64,000 bases of DNA from Blastopirellula retiformator (GTDB lineage Bacteria; Planctomycetota; Planctomycetia; Pirellulales; Pirellulaceae): the NCBI RefSeq assembly GCF_007859755.1, contig NZ_SJPF01000004.1, positions 744,894 to 808,893 on the forward strand, read 5' to 3'. The first letter of the stretch is position 1. The number at the start of each line of letters is the position of its first letter. This document shows positions 1-8,014 of this stretch, in pieces. The translations under genes and the position numbers were made by a program. The notes beneath the pieces are model-generated. The model was not told the origin of the DNA and ran no database searches. It saw only the letters and a program-made list of their open reading frames with translations.

Positions 1-98
1 CCTCCAACTTTCCGGTCAATTACGCCTGGACGAAACGGGACTTGAAGCCGTCGCCCGCAACCGCGGCCAATGGTTCTACAGCGCCCATAAGGGAGTAG
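1..98 (+). other. possible 3' end of an upstream gene, frame uncertain
   Basis: The first 98 bases are open in two forward frames. One of them closes with TAG at 96-98, just before the Shine-Dalgarno of flgM, which would fit a tightly packed flagellar operon; the other stays open past the flgM start. Neither short translation (about 31 residues) is recognisable. A rod or ring protein gene would be expected upstream of flgM by analogy with other flagellar loci, but nothing in the visible residues proves it. Confidence 0.2.
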
Positions 99-108
99 GA
101 AAAGCTAT

Positions 109-390
109 ATGTACATCAACGGCCCAACTAGTTTGCACGGTGCTCAGTCGATCAGCGGTCCCCATAAAGCGGGTAGCGCAACGCAGACGCTGGAACCGAC
201 TTCCCGGTTCGACACCGTCGATTCGCTCGACATTTCGTCAGAAGCCGACATGGTCAGCCGCGCTCGGGAAACGCCCGAGATTCGCACCGATAAGGTCGCC
301 CAAATCAAAGCGCAAATCGCCGACGGCACTTACTTTAGCGACGACAAGCTCGATATCGCTTTGGAACGTCTGCTCGACGAATTCGGCTAA
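109..390 (+). CDS. flgM: FlgM-like anti-sigma-28 factor
   Basis: A 93-residue protein whose C-terminal third (about residues 58-92) has the FlgM pattern: a basic run with IRTDKVAQIKAQIADG, then a short amphipathic helix ending LERLLDEFG. In the family this region binds and inhibits sigma-28 (FliA) until FlgM is exported through the completed hook-basal body. The N-terminal half is polar and disorder-like, as expected, and the length is normal. The ATG at 109 follows an AGGAAAA purine tract at 97-103 with suitable spacing. A strong terminator follows, so this is probably the last gene of a flagellar operon lying to the left of the window. The call rests on the C-terminal motif only. Confidence 0.8.
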   Translation: MYINGPTSLHGAQSISGPHKAGSATQTLEPTSRFDTVDSLDISSEADMVSRARETPEIRTDKVAQIKAQIADGTYFSDDKLDIALERLLDEFG

Positions 391-438
391 TCGCTGAACT
401 TTCGGTTCCCCCCGGACCGCCAGTTGAAACGTCTCTAG

Positions 439-472
439 ACCGCCGCGACTTCACCGTCGCGGCGGTTTTTTT
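439..472 (+). terminator. intrinsic terminator after flgM
   Basis: A perfect 11-bp stem (ACCGCCGCGAC at 439-449 pairing with 456-466) with a 6-base loop is followed by seven T residues. It ends the flgM transcript about 50 bases after the stop codon and separates it from the Fur-family gene. Confidence 0.9.
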
Positions 473-640
473 GTGCGCCCATCGCTAGTTGGCTTTGCAA
501 AATCAGGGCACAGGCCTACAATCGCTATTGAGACTACCCACAGACCCCAACTACGTAACTATGGGCTGTTAAACGAGATTGCCTGTTGCGAGACAGTCTC
601 AACAGGCCCGCTAGCACCGCCAACGCCTTACGAGACCATC

Positions 641-1162
641 ATGTCGCAGTCCCCCATCAGCGAATCGTACGCTTTGACCAGCGTAGACGTCGCGCTTCCT
701 CCGATGGAGCGCTTTGAAGAGTACCTTCAGGCCAAGGGGAAGCGGATTACGCAGCCTCGTCGCATCCTGGTCGAGCATGTCTTCTCGAAGCACGAGCATT
801 TTGACGCCGACGCGTTGATCGAAGAGCTCGCCCAGCGCGACGCCGGCCCCAAACGAGTCAGCCGGCCGACCGTCTATCGCACCTTGAACGAACTGGTCGA
901 AGCGGGCCTGCTGCGCAAAATGGACATCGGCGGCCGAGCGGTCTATGAGCATGACTACGGCTACCCGGACCACGACCACCTCTACTGCACCCAGTGCGGC
1001 GATCTGTCGGAGTTTCATAGCGAAGAGCTGGTCCGCCTGCGCGACGCCGTTGCCCGGGAACAAGGATTCCGCGTGACGGGGCACAAGTTCATCGTCAACG
1101 GCACCTGCTTGGACTGCCAACGCAAGTCGCGGCGGCAAAAGCGGAAGGTCGACCTGATTTAG
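641..1162 (+). CDS. Fur-family transcriptional regulator
   Basis: A 173-residue ferric-uptake-regulator family protein. Residues about 24-100 form the winged helix (GKRITQPRR, then SRPTVYRTLNELVEAGLL as recognition helix). The C-terminal dimerisation and metal-binding part shows HDH at 111-113 and two Cys pairs, C116-x2-C119 and C156-x2-C159, which form the structural zinc site in Fur/Zur/PerR. A basic tail (KSRRQKRK) ends the protein. The frame is open upstream to 473, but the ATG at 641 matches the usual family length and the upstream extension is not family-like. It is monocistronic between the flgM terminator and a convergent broken gene. Fur, Zur and PerR cannot be told apart from the sequence alone. 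Confidence 0.9.
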   Translation: MSQSPISESYALTSVDVALPPMERFEEYLQAKGKRITQPRRILVEHVFSKHEHFDADALIEELAQRDAGPKRVSRPTVYRTLNELVEAGLLRKMDIGGRAVYEHDYGYPDHDHLYCTQCGDLSEFHSEELVRLRDAVAREQGFRVTGHKFIVNGTCLDCQRKSRRQKRKVDLI

Positions 1163-1199
1163 CGCGGTCCCGTCTGGCTGGTCGAAACGTCTTGAGGCT

Positions 1200-1837
1200 T
1201 CACGCGTTGCGGGGAAGTGGGGCCCACAGGGGATAGGTAACGCTTTCCCCTTCGGTCGAAATGTGCCCCGCTTTTTCTAGCGATTTCAGCAGTTGCGCAA
1301 GTTCTGCGCTGGACGAGCGCTTTTGAAATAGCGCGTTGATCGTGCTCGAGAGCGTCTTGACCTTCCTGGGGCGAGACGCGCCGCGGGCGTCAAATTCTGG
1401 ACAATCGTCGCGATCTTTTCGGATCGTGGTTTCTTGGACCGCGATTTCTCACGAACCGGTTTGGGCAGCGCGATGTCGGCGATGTCTTTATGGCGAATAA
1501 CTTCAAACCCTCTTCCCTTCGCGAATTGGATTAGGGGATCAAATCCGGTGTCCTTCGAGATCACAGGAAAGACTCCATCCGGATCGGTCTTCGATAGCTC
1601 GCCAATCGTGAAGGCGAAAGGAAAATCTAGGGCGTTGGCGCCGTTGCCGCAGATCTGAATGTACTCGGCGTTTGAGCCGAGCGGCTGAAGCTGATGGGCA
1701 AGTTCGATCGGCACTTTCGCTTGCTTCGTCCCGAGAAACGCGCAAACCTTCAGCGACATCCCCTGCATTCGCTGCAATCGCTGCAGCGACTTCGGCTGGA
1801 CGTTCTCGTAGTCAATCAGCAGATAGTGGGTCTTCAT
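1200..1837 (-). pseudogene. PIN/NYN-like domain protein, frameshifted
   Basis: The N-terminal part starts at ATG 1837 (MKTHYLLIDYENVQP) and contains the PIN/NYN-type nuclease-fold signatures LLIDYENV near the start, GNGANALDF in the middle and SKDTGFDPLI before the basic linker. The intact frame then runs into an unrelated Ser/Arg-rich tail and stops at 1286. One frame over, from about 1390, the reverse strand reads DARGASRPRKVKTLSSTINA and on to YPLWAPLPRNA, stopping at 1200-1202, which looks like the normal C-terminal helical/winged region of this family. Adding one base near 1390-1391 would restore a 212-residue protein. It is therefore a recent single-base frameshift or a sequencing error. 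The start codon directly abuts a 161-bp dispersed element. The family role is presumed RNA-related but is not established. Confidence 0.75.
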
Positions 1838-1998
1838 TAGAGCGTTTTTCTGATAGCTGTAGCGTTTCTGGCGTTGGTGAGGCAAGCTGGTCAAGGCGAC
1901 CGAAGCAGGCGAATCCTCAAGATTCGTCGATGCAGGTCAACGCCGACCAGCGCGGCCGCAACCAGCCAGAACGATACGAATGGAGGAAAACCGCTCTA
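1838..1998. repeat. 161-bp dispersed element, copy 1 (MITE-like)
   Basis: This block begins TAGAGCGTTTTTC and ends GGAAAACCGCTCTA, so its ends are imperfect inverted repeats. A second copy of the same length lies at 34502-34662 in the opposite orientation and is nearly identical across the whole block. It encodes no protein and lies immediately upstream of the start codon of the broken PIN-like gene, so it replaced or pushed away that gene's original promoter region. The remainder of the gap to 2192 shows nothing recognisable. Confidence 0.8.
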
Positions 1999-2192
1999 GC
2001 AGCCGGGGCGGATGAGAGAATTGGGTGGGCACTATGCCAAAAGAAGTATATCTTTCAAACGGAGCGAGGGCCCAAATGCGTTTGTCGCCCCAATAGCAAC
2101 GTATCCTTAAGTGGCAAAACGCTTTCGGGAGAATGCCTCCCGACGCGGACGCCTGTACATATTGAAGTTTCCCTGACGGGGTAACGTGGTTA

Positions 2193-2750
2193 GTGCGCAT
2201 GATTGGAACGATTCTGCGTCTGGCGCTTAGCAACTATCCGGTCACGTTCCTGGTGCTTGGCTTGATCTGCGCGGCGATCTCGCTCGTCTGTCAGCCGAAG
2301 CCGCTCACTCGGCAGGTCGTGTTTGAAAAGCTGCTCGCGTATTACTGTCTCAGCGCGGTCGGCTTCTTCTACATTTACAACTTTGTGATGCACGTCTTCT
2401 TTGGCGAGTTTGCCGCCAAATACATCGGCTGGGCCGATAGCCCGTTTCAGCTGGAAGTCGGGTTCGCCAGTCTTGGCTTTGGCCTGGTTGGCTTGCTCGC
2501 GTTTCGGCCCGACTTCGGACTTCGTCTGGCGGCGAACGTGGGCCCCGCCTGTTTTATGTGGGGTGCGGCCGCCGGCCATGTCTATCAAATGGTCGTCCAC
2601 CACAATTTCGCCCCTGGCAACGCCGGCACAATGTTCTGGGCGGACATTTTCCTCCCGATGATTGGCTTTTTTTTCCTGGCCGGTTGGCGAATGACCGCGA
2701 CGACTCAACAATCGAAGGGCAGGGGAGAGGCGTTCGCTTCTTCCGGATAG
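2193..2750 (+). CDS. DUF6790-like integral membrane protein
   Basis: A 185-residue hydrophobic protein with about five membrane segments (roughly residues 10-30, 47-68, 87-105, 115-130 and 148-166). It resembles the DUF6790 family of bacterial membrane proteins of unknown function; His residues lie in the fourth loop (GHVYQMVVHHNF). GTG at 2193 is taken as the start, with an in-frame ATG two codons later as an equally good choice. The dehydrogenase gene starts 19 bases after the stop, so the two are probably cotranscribed. No enzymatic motif is visible. Confidence 0.65.
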   Translation: MRMIGTILRLALSNYPVTFLVLGLICAAISLVCQPKPLTRQVVFEKLLAYYCLSAVGFFYIYNFVMHVFFGEFAAKYIGWADSPFQLEVGFASLGFGLVGLLAFRPDFGLRLAANVGPACFMWGAAAGHVYQMVVHHNFAPGNAGTMFWADIFLPMIGFFFLAGWRMTATTQQSKGRGEAFASSG

Positions 2751-2769
2751 TCCTCGCAGAGTCGCGTTC

Positions 2770-3678
2770 ATGAAAATCAGCATCATCGGCACGGGGCACG
2801 TTGGCTCCGCGATCGCCTTCGCCGCGACCATCAATCCGCTCGCCGCCGAACTGTTGCTAATCAATCGCAACCTGGCGAAAGCCGAAGGGGAAGCGATCGA
2901 CCTAGCCAACGCCAGCGCCTTGCAGAACAGCAACATGCGCATCTGGGCAGGCGAGATCGCCGACTCGGCCGGATCGGAGATCCTGATCTTTACCGCGTCG
3001 GTCCCGTACGGTTCGCCAACCCGCAAGCGAACCGATCTGGTCGCCGACAACTACGCGATTCTTAAAGAGTGGCTTCCCCGTTTGGCTGAGGTTAGTCCCG
3101 ACGCGATCCTAATCATGGTCAGCAATCCGGTCGACGCGCTCACTTACGCCGCGATCCAGCTAACCGGTTATCCGGCAGAGCGGGTGATCGGCACCGGCAC
3201 GCTGCTCGATAGCGTCCGTTACCGGGCGTTGCTATCGGCCGAGTTGGGCATTCACTCCGACGACATCCGAGCCTACATCCTGGGCGAACATGGCGACACG
3301 CAGTTCGCCGCCCATTCGCTCGCCATGACCGGCGGCGAACGGTTCTACCCCAGCGACATGTCCGAGAAGCTGTTCCGCCAGACCGTATCGATGGGGTACG
3401 ACGTTTCGTCACTAAAAGGACACACCAGCTACGGCATCGCCCTGGCGACGATGTTGATCGTCGATAGCATCGTATACGACTTGAAGCACACGATGCCAGT
3501 CAGCGTGTTGATCGAAGACTTTCTAGGGGTTAGCGACGTCTGCCTCTCGCTGCCGGCAGTGATCGGCAGGGCAGGGGTGACCCGCGTCTTACGGCCAACG
3601 CTTTCGGAAGACGAACAAGGGGCGTTCCGGCGATCGGCCGACGCGGTGCGAGCGAATATTGAAGCGATGCCAAGTTAG
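2770..3678 (+). CDS. L-lactate/malate dehydrogenase family protein
   Basis: A 302-residue NAD-dependent 2-hydroxyacid dehydrogenase of the LDH/MDH superfamily. The Rossmann glycine motif GTGHVG lies at residues 7-12, the VSNPVD motif at 117-122, the substrate-binding Arg at about 150 (GTGTLLDSVR) and the catalytic His174 in GEHGD. The active-site loop reads SPTRKRTDL, so an Arg is present where substrate specificity is decided, which favours malate over lactate, though the alignment of that loop is uncertain. It would interconvert malate and oxaloacetate (or lactate and pyruvate) in the cytosol. It follows a membrane protein gene by 19 bases. Confidence 0.85.
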   Translation: MKISIIGTGHVGSAIAFAATINPLAAELLLINRNLAKAEGEAIDLANASALQNSNMRIWAGEIADSAGSEILIFTASVPYGSPTRKRTDLVADNYAILKEWLPRLAEVSPDAILIMVSNPVDALTYAAIQLTGYPAERVIGTGTLLDSVRYRALLSAELGIHSDDIRAYILGEHGDTQFAAHSLAMTGGERFYPSDMSEKLFRQTVSMGYDVSSLKGHTSYGIALATMLIVDSIVYDLKHTMPVSVLIEDFLGVSDVCLSLPAVIGRAGVTRVLRPTLSEDEQGAFRRSADAVRANIEAMPS

Positions 3679-3865
3679 ACCAAGTCGCTTTGGCCCAACT
3701 TGACTTCGCCCCATGCGACGTCTATTCACTCCCCACCAGCGCGAGCCGCGGTCGGTTCCAGAAAGCATACCGCCCGCGCGCAAGCCGATCGCCGCCAAGC
3801 GGTTCGGCGAAAATGCAACCTGGCGGCATTGGAAAAAAAGAAACTTGCTGGCGGCGAAAGCGAGC

Positions 3866-6058
3866 TTAGCTAGAGCGATTCTGCAGACAGGCCGCTACGA
3901 TCCGGATTTCTTCGTACGGCACTTCTTCGTTCAGATACTCATAGATCGGACGTAAGGCGCCGGCGCCGCATTGCTCGATCGCCTCTTCGACCCGCCGCGA
4001 CGTTTCGCCGGTCACCCAGGCAGTCGGATCTTCGAGCTTTTCTTCGCGGATGAACTGTTCTAGATAGCTTTGCACCGTCGACTCGGCCCGGCCGATCACG
4101 TTGGCGATCTCGTTGATCGTTTGCCCTTTGGAAAAGAGAACGAAGGCGTCCTTCAGGGCAGGGGACTGGTTCTTCGGCGGTTCGCGCCTTGGCGTGGCGA
4201 CCACCTCGGTATCGATTGCGTCCACCGTCAGGCTTTCCTGTTGGCAATAGTCGGCGATGTGCTGCGTGAACGCTTCGCCATAGTCCTGGCACTTCTTTTC
4301 GCCGACCCCTTTGATCAAACGGAAACGTTCGAGCGTGGAAGGCCGATGCCGGGCCATTTCGCGGAGCGAGCTGTCGCCGAAGACGATGTACGCCGGAATG
4401 CCGGCCGCTTCCGCTTTCTCGCGCCGCAAGTTACGCAGCGATTCGAACAGACCGCGATCGACCCCTTCCCAGTCGTCGGCGCGGCGGGCCCGTTTGGGAC
4501 TTTCGGCCCGATCGGACGCGTCTGGCTTGGTCAACTTTGGCAGCACTTCACCACGCAGCAATTCGCGACCAGCCGGAGTCACCTTCAGCACGTTGTACTC
4601 GCCCACTTTCGCTAGAAAACGCTGACCGATCAGCTGTTCGATCCACATCCGCACGCTGCGGAGGCTGTCGTTTCGCAGCAGGCCGTAAGTGCTCAATTGG
4701 TCATGTTCCAGCTCCAGCACTCGCTTATCGCGCGAACCGCACAACACCTTGGCGTTGTGATCGGCGCCAAAGCGTTCGCCGGTTCGCAGAATGCAGGACA
4801 AGATCTTTTGCCCGAGCACCGTCGCATCCTCGACCAGATCGACCGTGCCGAGACAGACGTCGCACGCTTCGCACTCTTCCGCTTCCAACTCTTGGCCGAA
4901 GTAGCTGACCAACATGCGGTGGCGACATTCGGTACCGATGCAGAAATGATCGAGCGCGTCGAGCGACCGCATCGCCGCATCTTGGGCGTTGCCCGGCAGG
5001 TCTCCCAGCATCCGTTTCCAAGTGACCAGGTCGCCGCTGGAGTAAAGCATGACGCATTCCGCCTCAAGCCCGTCACGGCCGGCGCGACCACTTTCCTGCT
5101 GGTAGCTCTCCAGCGACTTCGGCATGCCGGCGTGCACCACATACCGCACATTCGACTTATCGATCCCCATCCCAAAGGCAACCGTCGCCACGATCACGTC
5201 GGTTCGCTCTTGAATGAACGCCTCTTGGTTGGAGGCCCGCTTTTCGTCGCTGAGGCCGGCATGGTAGGGGAGGGCTTTCACGCCAACTTCGTTCAACTGT
5301 TCGGCGATCGACTCGACATCGGCGCGGCGAATGCAATAGACGACGCCAGACTCGTTGGGATGCCGCGAGATCACTTCTTGGATCTGGGCGAAGCGATCAG
5401 CGCGACGAACGATCCGATAGTTGAGGTTCGGGCGATCGAACGAACCGACCAGCATCTCCGGTTCACTCAAGCCAAGTTGCTGGGCGATGTCTTCGCGAAC
5501 TCGCTCGGTCGCGGTGGCGGTGTAAGCGTGCACGCCAACGCCGGGGAAGGTCTCTTTCAGCATGTGCATCATGCGATACTCAGGACGGAAGTCATGCCCC
5601 CATTCGCTGATGCAGTGCGATTCGTCGATCGCGAAAAAGGAGACGTCGACGCCGGCCAGAAACTCCAGCATCCGTTCGCTTAACAGCCGCTCTGGCGCCA
5701 GGTACAAGATCTGAATCGCCCCGCTGCGGATATCGGCCGCAATCTGCCGGCGTTCTTCCGGCGTGTTGGTGCTGTTCAGACAAGCGGCCGGAATACCGCA
5801 GGCGGTCAGTGCGTCGACCTGGTCCTTCATCAATGAGATCAGCGGCGAAGCGATCACTGCCAAGCCCGACTTGCAAAGGGCAGGCACCTGGTAGCAAAGC
5901 GATTTGCCACCGCCGGTCGGCATGACGACGACCGAGTCGCGATCTTCAAGGACCGCCTCCATCGCTTCAAGCTGCAACGGGCGAAATCCTTCGTAGCCCC
6001 AATATTGCCGCATGGTGGCGAGTAGTTGCTCGCGCGTTCCCTGAGAAGTCGTATCCAT
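3866..6058 (-). CDS. recQ: ATP-dependent DNA helicase RecQ
   Basis: A 730-residue 3'-5' DNA helicase. In order: Walker A TGGGKS (49-53), DESHC box (145-149), a second RecA lobe with the QESGRAGRDG motif, a zinc-binding region with four Cys (TEC, EEC, EAC, DVC), the RQC winged helix, an HRDC domain (LFESLRNLRREKA to HIADYC), and a C-terminal helix-turn-helix of the HTH_40 kind (LFSKGQTINEIANVIGRAES). That last domain lengthens it beyond E. coli RecQ (about 610 residues). The frame is open to 6259, but residues before the ATG at 6058 are Arg-rich and unlike RecQ, so 6058 is chosen. It acts in recombination and fork repair. It is transcribed away from a DnaA-box-containing gap. Confidence 0.95.
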   Translation of the reverse strand: MDTTSQGTREQLLATMRQYWGYEGFRPLQLEAMEAVLEDRDSVVVMPTGGGKSLCYQVPALCKSGLAVIASPLISLMKDQVDALTACGIPAACLNSTNTPEERRQIAADIRSGAIQILYLAPERLLSERMLEFLAGVDVSFFAIDESHCISEWGHDFRPEYRMMHMLKETFPGVGVHAYTATATERVREDIAQQLGLSEPEMLVGSFDRPNLNYRIVRRADRFAQIQEVISRHPNESGVVYCIRRADVESIAEQLNEVGVKALPYHAGLSDEKRASNQEAFIQERTDVIVATVAFGMGIDKSNVRYVVHAGMPKSLESYQQESGRAGRDGLEAECVMLYSSGDLVTWKRMLGDLPGNAQDAAMRSLDALDHFCIGTECRHRMLVSYFGQELEAEECEACDVCLGTVDLVEDATVLGQKILSCILRTGERFGADHNAKVLCGSRDKRVLELEHDQLSTYGLLRNDSLRSVRMWIEQLIGQRFLAKVGEYNVLKVTPAGRELLRGEVLPKLTKPDASDRAESPKRARRADDWEGVDRGLFESLRNLRREKAEAAGIPAYIVFGDSSLREMARHRPSTLERFRLIKGVGEKKCQDYGEAFTQHIADYCQQESLTVDAIDTEVVATPRREPPKNQSPALKDAFVLFSKGQTINEIANVIGRAESTVQSYLEQFIREEKLEDPTAWVTGETSRRVEEAIEQCGAGALRPIYEYLNEEVPYEEIRIVAACLQNRSS

Positions 6059-6318
6059 GCGGCGCCCTGACACCATCCCTAACCAGCTAGCACCCTGCGA
6101 TTCGTCAAAAAAAGAAACCGCCGGCAGCAGGGAAGAGCCGGCAATTCTTCGTCGTCGAACCAAACAGCGTAATCTTTCCTCGGGGGGCAGGTCAAACCGC
6201 TCAGAGCGGCGATTTCCAGGCAGAACGTCAACATCCAGCGCTGCCATGCCGGGTCCCATCTTGAGTCATGTCGCTTTCAGTCAGAACTTGTCTCTAACGG
6301 GGGAAACGAACCCCGTCC

Positions 6319-6492
6319 TGTGGATAAACCCTTCCAGGGAGAGCACCAAGGGAGAACAAGCAACCACTGAATTATCCACAACGAAGCCACAGACTCCATT
6401 CGCTCAATATCAATACAAATTTTCATGTTTTCAATCTTTTGCCAACGAAGTCAATGTGCAAAAATAGTCGCTGTCCTTTGTGATTTTTCACA
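6319..6492. promoter_or_regulatory. DnaA-box cluster next to AT-rich DNA
   Basis: The 565-base gap between recQ and the DUF1559 gene holds two perfect 9-bp DnaA boxes in opposite orientation, TGTGGATAA at 6319-6327 and TTATCCACA at 6372-6380, and a third consensus match TTTTTCACA at 6484-6492. The DNA between about 6385 and 6495 is clearly more AT-rich than its surroundings. This could be a replication-origin element, a DnaA-titrating site or a DnaA-controlled promoter for recQ. The boxes are seen directly; the role is inferred. Confidence 0.5.
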
Positions 6493-6623
6493 ATTGGCGC
6501 TCGCCCTCCCCGGACGCCAAGAAATCGCGTGAAGACACCTTTTCCAATAGCCCGCTGGTCGCTTCCCCGCACCGGCGGCGAACTCTACTCTCTCTTTTCT
6601 TTGTTCGCACCAAAGGAGTTCTC

Positions 6624-7508
6624 ATGTCACGACGTTATGGATTTACGCTCGTGGAATTGCTGGTGGTGATTGCGATCATCGGCGTCCTTATCGCTCTCTT
6701 GCTGCCGGCGGTTCAACAGGCCCGCGAAGCGGCCCGCCGCATGGAATGCACCAACAAGATCAAGCAGTTGGTTCTCGCTTCGCACAATGTGCACGACACC
6801 TACGGCACCTTTCCCCCGGCCGGCGGCAAGTCGAATGGTTGGAACGCCACCGTCCAACGCGATGGTCCGTTCAAGGGACTGGCCGGCTCGTTCCTCTTCC
6901 ATCTGTTGCCGTACATCGAGCAAAACGCCTTGTACGACGGTACGATCGCTGCAGGGGGCAACATGAACAACAGCGTCAATGGCAAGCAGTGCTACAGACA
7001 CATCATCGAAGCGTATCGCTGCCCGTCGGAACGCAGCCCCGCCGCCGCTACCGGTCTTGGCTATCCGACCGGCCCCGACGGCACCCATGCGATCTCGAAC
7101 TACGGCGTCAACTACATGCCGTTTTGCGATCGGGCGACCAACAACCAGGAAGGCGCCTCGAACATCGCGATGATGACCGATGGTTTGTCCAACACCGTCT
7201 TCTTCGGTGAACGGTACGGACAGTGCGCTTCCGGCAAATCGAGTCTTTGGGCCAACTCGTCCGGTACCTGGGCCCCGCAAATCTGCCGCGGTCGAAACGT
7301 CAATAGCGGTACCTGCCCTGTACCGCAGATCACGCCGATCTATACCAGCGCCGGCGATTCGAGCAGCGGCGGCAGTTCGCCTCACCCGGGCGCGATGAAC
7401 ATCGGCTTCGGCGACGGCAGCGTCAGCAACGTGCCTGGCACGATTGATCCAACGATCTGGGCCAATCTGACCAATCCAATCGATGGCAAGGTGATCGGCG
7501 ACTATTAG
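6624..7508 (+). CDS. DUF1559 pseudopilin-like protein
   Basis: A 294-residue protein starting with the prepilin-type signal [19 protein letters not shown] followed by [15 protein letters not shown], typical of the DUF1559 family expanded in planctomycetes. In type II/IV systems a peptidase cleaves before the Phe of GFTLVE and methylates it. The body contains CPSERSP, SNYGVNYMPF, TDGLSNTVFFGERYG and the C-terminal HPGAMNIGFGDGSV motif (H-x-DG signature of the family). The frame is open to 6480, but ATG 6624 lies 6 bases after AAAGGAG. A lipoprotein gene follows and then a damaged tandem copy. Export to the envelope is likely; the function of the family is unknown. Confidence 0.9.
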   Translation: MSRRYGFTLVELLVVIAIIGVLIALLLPAVQQAREAARRMECTNKIKQLVLASHNVHDTYGTFPPAGGKSNGWNATVQRDGPFKGLAGSFLFHLLPYIEQNALYDGTIAAGGNMNNSVNGKQCYRHIIEAYRCPSERSPAAATGLGYPTGPDGTHAISNYGVNYMPFCDRATNNQEGASNIAMMTDGLSNTVFFGERYGQCASGKSSLWANSSGTWAPQICRGRNVNSGTCPVPQITPIYTSAGDSSSGGSSPHPGAMNIGFGDGSVSNVPGTIDPTIWANLTNPIDGKVIGDY

Positions 7509-7544
7509 GTCTCTGCTGGCGACTCTTCTAATTTGTGCGAACTC

Positions 7545-7577
7545 GCTGCGGCCAGACGTCTGGCCGCAGCGCTTTTC
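7545..7577 (+). terminator. 26-bp palindrome between DUF1559 and lipoprotein genes
   Basis: Bases 7545-7570 are a perfect palindrome (GCTGCGGCCAGAC and its complement) followed by GCTTTT. It lies 37 bases after the DUF1559 stop and 30 before the lipoprotein start. It can act as a partial terminator or RNA 3'-end stabiliser that makes the two genes be expressed at different levels. The T tract is short, so read-through is likely. Confidence 0.55.
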
Positions 7578-7599
7578 CAGGTATAGGAGCGATGGAACG

Positions 7600-7992
7600 A
7601 TGAAATTCAAATTTGCAGCATCATTGGCGTGCGTCGCGCTGGTCGCGGTGACCGTGATCGGCTGCGGCAAGACGAAAACCTTCAGCGGATCAGTCTCGAT
7701 GGATGGCGCGCCGCTGGCCAGCGCCGGCGTTCAGCTGATTCCTGAAGGGGGAGGGAAGGGGGTCCACTTCTCGACGACCGACGAGCAGGGCAACTTCACC
7801 ATCGTTGAAGAGAGCGCCAATCCGCTTTCCGCCGGCGAGTACGTCGTTGTTGTCGACAAGGCGCCGACCGAGATGGGCGGCAAAAGCGTTGTCGCCGACA
7901 TCTACCGCGACCAGAAAAAGACGCCCCTGAAAATGACGATCTCCGATGGCAGCACGAAGTTGCCGCCGATTGAACTAAGCGCGCATCCATAA
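7600..7992 (+). CDS. small secreted lipoprotein, transthyretin-like
   Basis: A 130-residue protein with a signal peptide ending in the lipobox VIGC (Cys22), so it should be lipid-anchored in the envelope. The mature part (TFSGSVSMDGAPLASAGVQL, later TTDEQGNFTI and LSAGEYVVVV) matches the single Ig-like beta-sandwich (carboxypeptidase-regulatory or transthyretin-like) found in many short planctomycete lipoproteins encoded next to DUF1559 genes. ATG 7600 follows a GGAGCGATGG leader. It sits between an intact and a broken DUF1559 copy, and a similar lipoprotein occurs beside another DUF1559 gene at 60176. A joint role with DUF1559 proteins is inferred from that repeated pairing only. Confidence 0.75.
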   Translation: MKFKFAASLACVALVAVTVIGCGKTKTFSGSVSMDGAPLASAGVQLIPEGGGKGVHFSTTDEQGNFTIVEESANPLSAGEYVVVVDKAPTEMGGKSVVADIYRDQKKTPLKMTISDGSTKLPPIELSAHP

Positions 7993-8014
7993 CCTTCCCC
8001 ACAAGGAGTTGATC

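Noticed and set aside
586-612. Possible fragment of element E (CAGTCTCAACAGG)
   Set aside because: The match is about a dozen bases and could be chance.
1672-2184. 170-codon open frame on the plus strand
   Set aside because: It is antisense to the PIN-like gene and then passes through the 161-bp element, sharing a translated stretch with the frame at 34112 only because of the repeat.
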